A stretch of DNA of 64,000 nucleotides from Chitinophagaceae bacterium (GTDB lineage Bacteria > Bacteroidota > Bacteroidia > Chitinophagales > Chitinophagaceae). Position numbers and translations under genes: made by a program. Of the stretch, positions 60,060 to 64,000 are shown one piece after another. The stretch lies in NCBI GenBank assembly GCA_024508725.1, contig JANINS010000004.1, positions 638,163 through 702,162 of the forward strand, given 5' to 3'. Numbering within the stretch: the stretch's first letter is position 1; each line of letters starts with the position of its first letter. The notes under the pieces are model-generated. The model saw only the letters and a program-made list of their open reading frames with translations, was not told where the DNA came from and made no database searches.

Positions 60060-60974
60060 ATGGCAACTGTTAAGAGTTATCTCAGTCTTATAAAATTTTC
60101 TCATACCATTTTCGCAATGCCTTTTGCGTTGATTGGATTTGCTTTAGCACTATCAACACGCTATCAATGGAGTTTAAATACAACAACAATAGGTTGGCAT
60201 ACTACCATTTTTGATTGGTCAACCATATTGAAAAAGTTTATTCTCGTAATCCTCTGCATGGTCTTCGCAAGAAGCGCAGCCATGGCTTTCAACCGTTACC
60301 TCGACAGGCAGTTTGATGCTAAGAATCCGAGAACAGCAATACGAGAAATTCCAAAAGGAATCATTTCTGCTAACAGTGCTTTGATGTTCACGATTGTATG
60401 TTGTGTGCTGTTCGTGGTATGTTGTTATTTTCTTAACACTGCTGTGTTACTGCTTTCTCCAATAGCATTGTTTGTGATTTTGTTCTATAGTTACACGAAA
60501 CGATTTACAGCATTGTGTCATTTGGTGTTGGGTTTGGGTTTGGCTTTGGCTCCGATTGGTGCTTATCTTGCTGTTACTGCTAAGTTTGATCTGCTGCCGA
60601 TTTTATTTTCTTTCACTGTGTTATTTTGGGTGAGTGGTTTTGATATTATTTATTCATTGCAGGATGAAGAGTTTGATAAAAGCCAGCAGTTGCATTCTAT
60701 TCCTGCGGCAGTAGGAAAGGAGAAAGCTTTAAGAATTTCGGAAGTATTGCATCTGCTCAGTGCAGCTTGTGTTGTTGCAGCAGGAATGATCGGCATGTTC
60801 AGTTGGTTGTATTGGGTAGGTGTATTGATCTTTGGCGGAATGCTGATCTATCAACACTCTATTGTAAAACCCAACGACCTGAGACGAGTGAATATTGCTT
60901 TTATGACAGCTAACGGAATTGCGAGTGTGGTGTTTGCTGTGTTTGTGATTGCTGACTTATTTATGAATCACTAA
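60060..60974 (+). CDS. UbiA-like prenyltransferase, probable MqnP (menaquinone)
   Basis: A 304-aa polytopic protein. Asp motifs: MAFNRYLDRQFDAKNPRT (NxxxDxxxD, about residues 79-96) and DIIYSLQDEEFDK (about 198-210), the UbiA layout of the 4-hydroxybenzoate/MqnP group. With mqnE in this window the likely role is adding the isoprenoid chain in the futalosine menaquinone route; true UbiA is unlikely in a menaquinone organism. The downstream hairpin and tandem repeat separate it from ruvX. Confidence 0.82.
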   Translation: MATVKSYLSLIKFSHTIFAMPFALIGFALALSTRYQWSLNTTTIGWHTTIFDWSTILKKFILVILCMVFARSAAMAFNRYLDRQFDAKNPRTAIREIPKGIISANSALMFTIVCCVLFVVCCYFLNTAVLLLSPIALFVILFYSYTKRFTALCHLVLGLGLALAPIGAYLAVTAKFDLLPILFSFTVLFWVSGFDIIYSLQDEEFDKSQQLHSIPAAVGKEKALRISEVLHLLSAACVVAAGMIGMFSWLYWVGVLIFGGMLIYQHSIVKPNDLRRVNIAFMTANGIASVVFAVFVIADLFMNH

Positions 60975-61006
60975 TTAGTCGAATTACACGAATTACACGA
61001 ATTGAG

Positions 61007-61035
61007 AGTGGCTCACTCTTGAAGAGTGAACCACT
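61007..61035. terminator. Strong hairpin with tandem repeat, possible terminator
   Basis: AGTGGCTCACTCT and AGAGTGAACCACT pair over 12 of 13 positions around TGA. No U-tract. Just before it, GAATTACAC is repeated in tandem (60981-61002). Confidence 0.4.
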
Positions 61036-61065
61036 TAAGTAACCAGCGTGATACGCAGATAAATT

Positions 61066-61476
61066 ATGGCAAGAATACTTTGTATAGATTATGGTGGAAA
61101 ACGAACCGGGTTGGCTGTGACCGATCCCTTTAAGATCATTGCTTCTGCTCTAACCACTATTGAAAGCAAAGAAATGATCCCTTTTCTAAAGAAGTATTTT
61201 CAGCAGGAGCAAGTGGAGTTGATATTAATTGGAATGCCCACCAACTGGGATGATTCAGCTACTCATGCAACGCCACTCGTTATAAAAGCTATTGAGAAAT
61301 TAAAGAAAGAATTTCCTGCCATACCCATCAAAGAAGTAGATGAACGTTACACTTCGAAACTTGCTTCCCAGGCAATGATCGATATGGGTATGAAGAAAAA
61401 AGACCGGCAGGTGAAAGGTAATGTTGATCAGATCGCTGCTACGATCATGTTACAGGAATATTTGAATTCGATCTAG
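61066..61476 (+). CDS. ruvX: Putative pre-16S rRNA nuclease/Holliday junction resolvase YqgF (RuvX)
   Basis: A 136-aa RNase H-fold protein. ARILCIDYGGKRTGLAVTDP (first Asp), LILIGMPTNWDDS and VDERYTSKLA are the YqgF blocks. In E. coli it trims the 5' end of 16S rRNA. Starts 91 bp after the UbiA-like gene. Confidence 0.9.
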   Translation: MARILCIDYGGKRTGLAVTDPFKIIASALTTIESKEMIPFLKKYFQQEQVELILIGMPTNWDDSATHATPLVIKAIEKLKKEFPAIPIKEVDERYTSKLASQAMIDMGMKKKDRQVKGNVDQIAATIMLQEYLNSI

Positions 61477-61493
61477 TAGAGTTAATTGTTGCA

Positions 61494-61512
61494 GTACAAG
61501 AGTGCGACGCAA
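61494..61512 (-). repeat. Dispersed intergenic repeat, copy 14 (core)
   Basis: Minus strand exact core TTGCGTCGCACTCTTGTAC, CCAGCTG end at about 61540. It lies between ruvX and the MORN-like gene. Confidence 0.85.
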
Positions 61513-61600
61513 GCAAAGCCAAATCGTTATTCTTCAGCTGGATATATAATAATCCTTCCTTAACATCTGGTGTGGTAACTTCATGGCTCAATCTGTGATT

Positions 61601-62287
61601 ATGAAATGGCTTTTCCTGCTCCTGCTGTTTGTTTCGGCCAATGCGATGGCTCAATGTAAAACTTTCACCATCGGTGCGAAAGGTGATACATTAAATTGTA
61701 CCGATGTTAAAGGTAACAGGCAGGGTAAATGGGTGATTCATTATGACCAGGTACGATTAACGCCGGGTTATGAAGAAGAAGGTTTTTATGTAGATGGAAA
61801 AAAGGAAGGCACCTGGAGACAGTTTACACTTGAAGGTGATTTAAAAGCGATCGAGAATTATCGTTTTGGTTTGAAGGACGGTGCTTGCCAATATTATAAC
61901 ATACAGGCAGGATTGATAAGGGAAGAAAGCTGGAAAGCGATCGATCCAAAAAATCCTTATGACACGATCGATGTGCAGGATGTGCATGATCCGAATAAAA
62001 CGGTAAGAACACGCATCAAACTTGAGGGTACAACTTTGAGACACGGCACCTGGAAGTATTACGACAACTATACAGGAGCATTGGTTAAAGTGGAGCAATG
62101 GTATCTGAACAAGTTGGAAGATCCGAATGAAAAAAAGAAAGCCATATTAGCAACTACTACAGATAAAGCTGCATCAGACACTACCAAGCCTGCACCTAAA
62201 GTGAAGCCTAAAGAAGTAATGGATTTTGAAAAGAAGAATAAAGGCAAAAAGAAGATCACTGTAAGAGATGGTCAAACAGGTGGTTAA
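61601..62287 (+). CDS. Secreted MORN-like repeat protein (YwqK-type)
   Basis: A 228-aa exported protein. ATG 61601 gives the signal MKWLFLLLLFVSANAMAQ; another ATG at 61583 adds six residues before it. Repeats of the kind GKWVIHY, EGTWRQF and HGTWKYY are MORN/YwqK-like. The C-terminus is Lys/Pro-rich (KPAPKVKPKEVMDFEKKNKGKKK). Function unknown. Its stop overlaps the convergent gene by 4 bp. Confidence 0.7.
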   Translation: MKWLFLLLLFVSANAMAQCKTFTIGAKGDTLNCTDVKGNRQGKWVIHYDQVRLTPGYEEEGFYVDGKKEGTWRQFTLEGDLKAIENYRFGLKDGACQYYNIQAGLIREESWKAIDPKNPYDTIDVQDVHDPNKTVRTRIKLEGTTLRHGTWKYYDNYTGALVKVEQWYLNKLEDPNEKKKAILATTTDKAASDTTKPAPKVKPKEVMDFEKKNKGKKKITVRDGQTGG

Positions 62288-62667
62288 CGTTCTTCCAGTT
62301 TAGTAAATTTACCTTCCCAGCTTACACGTTTTACCGTAGCGGTATAAAATATATTGCTGCCTTCCACACGATTGATCTTAACATTGATCTCATCACCCGG
62401 TGTATACATCATTCCCGGTGCATTTACTTTAGTAATGATGAGGCTATACTCACAATCTGTAAGCCAGTCGATCTGTGCTTTTACAAAATACTTTCCGTTC
62501 TGGTATGATTCCATGAAGTTTGAATCGGCAATCGTAACGATCACCTCTTCATTATCGGACATATACTTAAACTTTCCATCGTGCATTAGCCTGCACTCAT
62601 TCGATGGAAGGAATGAAGAGAAAGGAACCAGGAGTCCTAAAAACAAAAAGTTGCGTAATCGTTTCAT
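62284..62667 (-). CDS. Small secreted protein, unknown function
   Basis: A 127-aa protein with a likely signal (MKRLRNFLFLGLLVPFSSFLPS). The rest (HDGKFKYMSDNEEVIVTIADSNFMESYQNGKYFVKAQIDWLTDCEYSLIIT) has two cysteines that could pair and no known domain. 23 bp after the esterase gene on the same strand, so possibly co-transcribed. Confidence 0.65.
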   Translation of the reverse strand: MKRLRNFLFLGLLVPFSSFLPSNECRLMHDGKFKYMSDNEEVIVTIADSNFMESYQNGKYFVKAQIDWLTDCEYSLIITKVNAPGMMYTPGDEINVKINRVEGSNIFYTATVKRVSWEGKFTKLEER

Positions 62668-62690
62668 CAGGGTGTAGTTGAAGTTTAAAG

Positions 62691-63506
62691 TTACCTGTTT
62701 CGGTTGAAATATTCACGGAAGAACAGGAGTTGGTAACGAACAGCAGTATTCCAGTATTTCCAGTCATGTGCACCAGGCCTTTCAATATAATCGTGTGGAA
62801 TTTTGAGCTTTAACATTTTCTCATGTGCATTGCGGCTCATCATCACAATAAAATCCTGCACACCGCAATCAATAATGATGGCAAGTGAATCTTTAGGATC
62901 GTATTTCTCCAGCTGTGTAACTGCACTTAACTGAGTATAATAATTTTTATTAATGGATGTGTCGCCTAAGCGTTTCGATACATCATAACCCTGTTTAATA
63001 TAACTTATATCTAAAGCACCACTCATACTACCACAAGCACCAAAAGTATCTGTATGACGGAAGCCCAGGAAAATACCACCATGGCCACCCATGCTGAGTC
63101 CTGTGATGGCCCTGCCTTTGCGATTTTTGATCGTTTTATAATTCGCATCAATGTAAGCAGGTAATTCTGTAGCAGTAAATGTTTCATAACGGAAAGTTGT
63201 ATCTACCGGGCTATCGAAGTACCAGCTGCTGAACGCAGCATCAGGGCAAACGATGATCATCTGGTAAACATCTGCAAGGCTATCGATCACCGGAACTTTT
63301 TTGATCCAGTTAGAATAACTTCCGCTATAACCATGAAGCAGGTAAACCACCGGGAATTCGGATTTTGCTTTCTTGTGATTCTTTGGTGTTACAACCACAC
63401 ACTTAATGTTCTTATGCATTGCATTGCTGAATACCTCAACCGTATCAACACTCGCAAATGCGTTGAAAGAGAAAAGAGAAACAAGAAATACCAGTACAAG
63501 CTTCAT
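62691..63506 (-). CDS. Secreted esterase (D/XynZ-like), alpha/beta hydrolase
   Basis: A 271-aa exported esterase; ATG 63506 gives the signal MKLVLVFLVSLFSFNAFA. VVYLLHGYSGSYSNWIK is the oxyanion region and S138 in ITGLSMGGHGG the nucleophile. The C-terminal H in ERPGAHDWKYWN fits the catalytic base. Related to feruloyl- and acetyl-xylan esterases (esterase D/Fes-like); substrate not determined. Confidence 0.85.
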   Translation of the reverse strand: MKLVLVFLVSLFSFNAFASVDTVEVFSNAMHKNIKCVVVTPKNHKKAKSEFPVVYLLHGYSGSYSNWIKKVPVIDSLADVYQMIIVCPDAAFSSWYFDSPVDTTFRYETFTATELPAYIDANYKTIKNRKGRAITGLSMGGHGGIFLGFRHTDTFGACGSMSGALDISYIKQGYDVSKRLGDTSINKNYYTQLSAVTQLEKYDPKDSLAIIIDCGVQDFIVMMSRNAHEKMLKLKIPHDYIERPGAHDWKYWNTAVRYQLLFFREYFNRNR

Positions 63507-63561
63507 CGTAATAATTTGAAGCAAAATACTGGTAATTCCGGGTATTAGAAAATGAGTGTTG

Positions 63562-64000
63562 TTACCTGTTGAACATCCGTACAAGATGCTTCAATTTGTT
63601 CTCTACATCTTTATCTAATTGTTCATGGGTAAGTCGCCATGCCCAGTTGTTATTAGCAGATGCGGGAATATTCATTCTTGCTGATTCATCCAGGTTCAGT
63701 ACATCCTGCATTGGAAGAATAGCAATTTTAGCTACTGATGCGTAAGCCATTCTCGCTAACACCCAATGCACCTCTTCTTCAGAAACTTCTTTACCTGCAT
63801 ACTGATTCAATAGATCCTTTGTTTGCTGATCAGCATCTTTATACCAGCCACGGGTGGTGTTGTTATCGTGGGTTCCGGTATACACAATAAAATTATTCAA
63901 ATGATTATGCGGTATGTGAACGGATTGTGGCATATCTCCACCGAAAGCAAATTGCAACACCTTCATTCCCGGTAAAGCAAATTCATCCCGTAAGTTGAAG
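63562..64000 (-). CDS. malQ: 4-alpha-glucanotransferase (MalQ, GH77), C-terminal part
   Basis: Only the last 145 codons are present; the start lies beyond the right edge. LRDEFALPGMKVLQFAFGGD, VYTGTHDNNTTRGW and ASANNNWAWRL are strong GH77 motifs. It rearranges alpha-1,4-glucans in glycogen/maltodextrin use. It is 55 bp upstream of the esterase, same strand. Confidence 0.88.
   Translation of the reverse strand, partial: FNLRDEFALPGMKVLQFAFGGDMPQSVHIPHNHLNNFIVYTGTHDNNTTRGWYKDADQQTKDLLNQYAGKEVSEEEVHWVLARMAYASVAKIAILPMQDVLNLDESARMNIPASANNNWAWRLTHEQLDKDVENKLKHLVRMFNR

Noticed and set aside
384-61512. The repeats as a CRISPR array
   Set aside because: Copies are kilobases apart, in both orientations, with no regular spacers and no cas genes.
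1-64000. tRNA, prophage or insertion sequence
   Set aside because: No T-loop-like GTTCGA clusters with acceptor stems, integrase, transposase or phage genes were seen.

Overview
The window looks like a chromosome segment of a free-living member of the Bacteroidota, most like the family Chitinophagaceae (the phylum is well supported; the family is inference). Direct evidence: very long secreted proteins that end in the type B type IX secretion (T9SS) sorting domain, a PorP/SprF partner gene, start codons without Shine-Dalgarno sequences, promoter boxes of the Bacteroidota form TAnnTTTG, a bacillithiol gene (bshC), and menaquinone synthesis by the futalosine route (mqnE, plus a UbiA-type prenyltransferase). 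Both window edges cut genes: a TraB/GumN-like protein on the left and a GH77 4-alpha-glucanotransferase on the right. No tRNA, rRNA, phage, insertion sequence or CRISPR array was seen. The only stable RNA I can name with confidence is RNase P RNA (20622-20960).

Layout. 1-3.2 kb: traB-like start, mqnE, nucleoside permease. 3.2-7.7 kb: a tightly overlapped minus-strand operon for a surface sugar (SDR epimerase, cupin, hexapeptide acyltransferase, DegT aminotransferase, FkbM methyltransferase, GT11 fucosyltransferase), with a methyltransferase diverging from it. 8.6-12 kb: a secreted LamG/Ig-repeat protein with a T9SS tail. 12-20.5 kb: trxA, an RluD-type pseudouridine synthase, lipB, a fibronectin-like secreted protein, a PLP enzyme, a sugar nucleotidyltransferase, a DUF433/DUF5615 toxin-antitoxin-like pair and a GH31 glucosidase. 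20.6-31 kb: rnpB, small enzymes, an ABC ATPase with a 503-aa membrane partner, TauE/SafE, a radical SAM enzyme, an agmatinase-like hydrolase. 31-38 kb: a plus-strand housekeeping run (DUF2520 dehydrogenase, ferredoxin, iscX, KdsC-like phosphatase, UbiA-like, maf, DUF2851, bshC). 37.8-42 kb: purE-purK and a Nudix-trehalose synthase/phosphatase operon, then pyrE. 43-51 kb: small membrane and lipoproteins, then a 1730-aa IgGFc/PKD adhesin with its PorP/SprF gene. 52-64 kb: blaI-blaR1, mutS, an M28 peptidase, a TrmH-like methyltransferase, a UbiA/MqnP-type prenyltransferase, ruvX, secreted proteins and the end of malQ.

The most unusual content is between the genes. Fourteen copies of one short repeat (core TTGCGTCGCACTCTTGTAC or a variant) lie in intergenic DNA on both strands, in two sequence subfamilies that keep a small dyad by a paired base change. 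A different element, a pair of hairpins each with a GGA loop and with co-varying arms, sits on both sides of mutS. A 96-aa membrane protein gene has a textbook promoter overlapped by two similar palindromes 32 bp apart. A compact three-way-junction fold followed by a terminator lies upstream of the ferredoxin gene. Many TAnnTTTG boxes end only 4-7 nt before an ATG, which suggests leaderless or nearly leaderless mRNAs.
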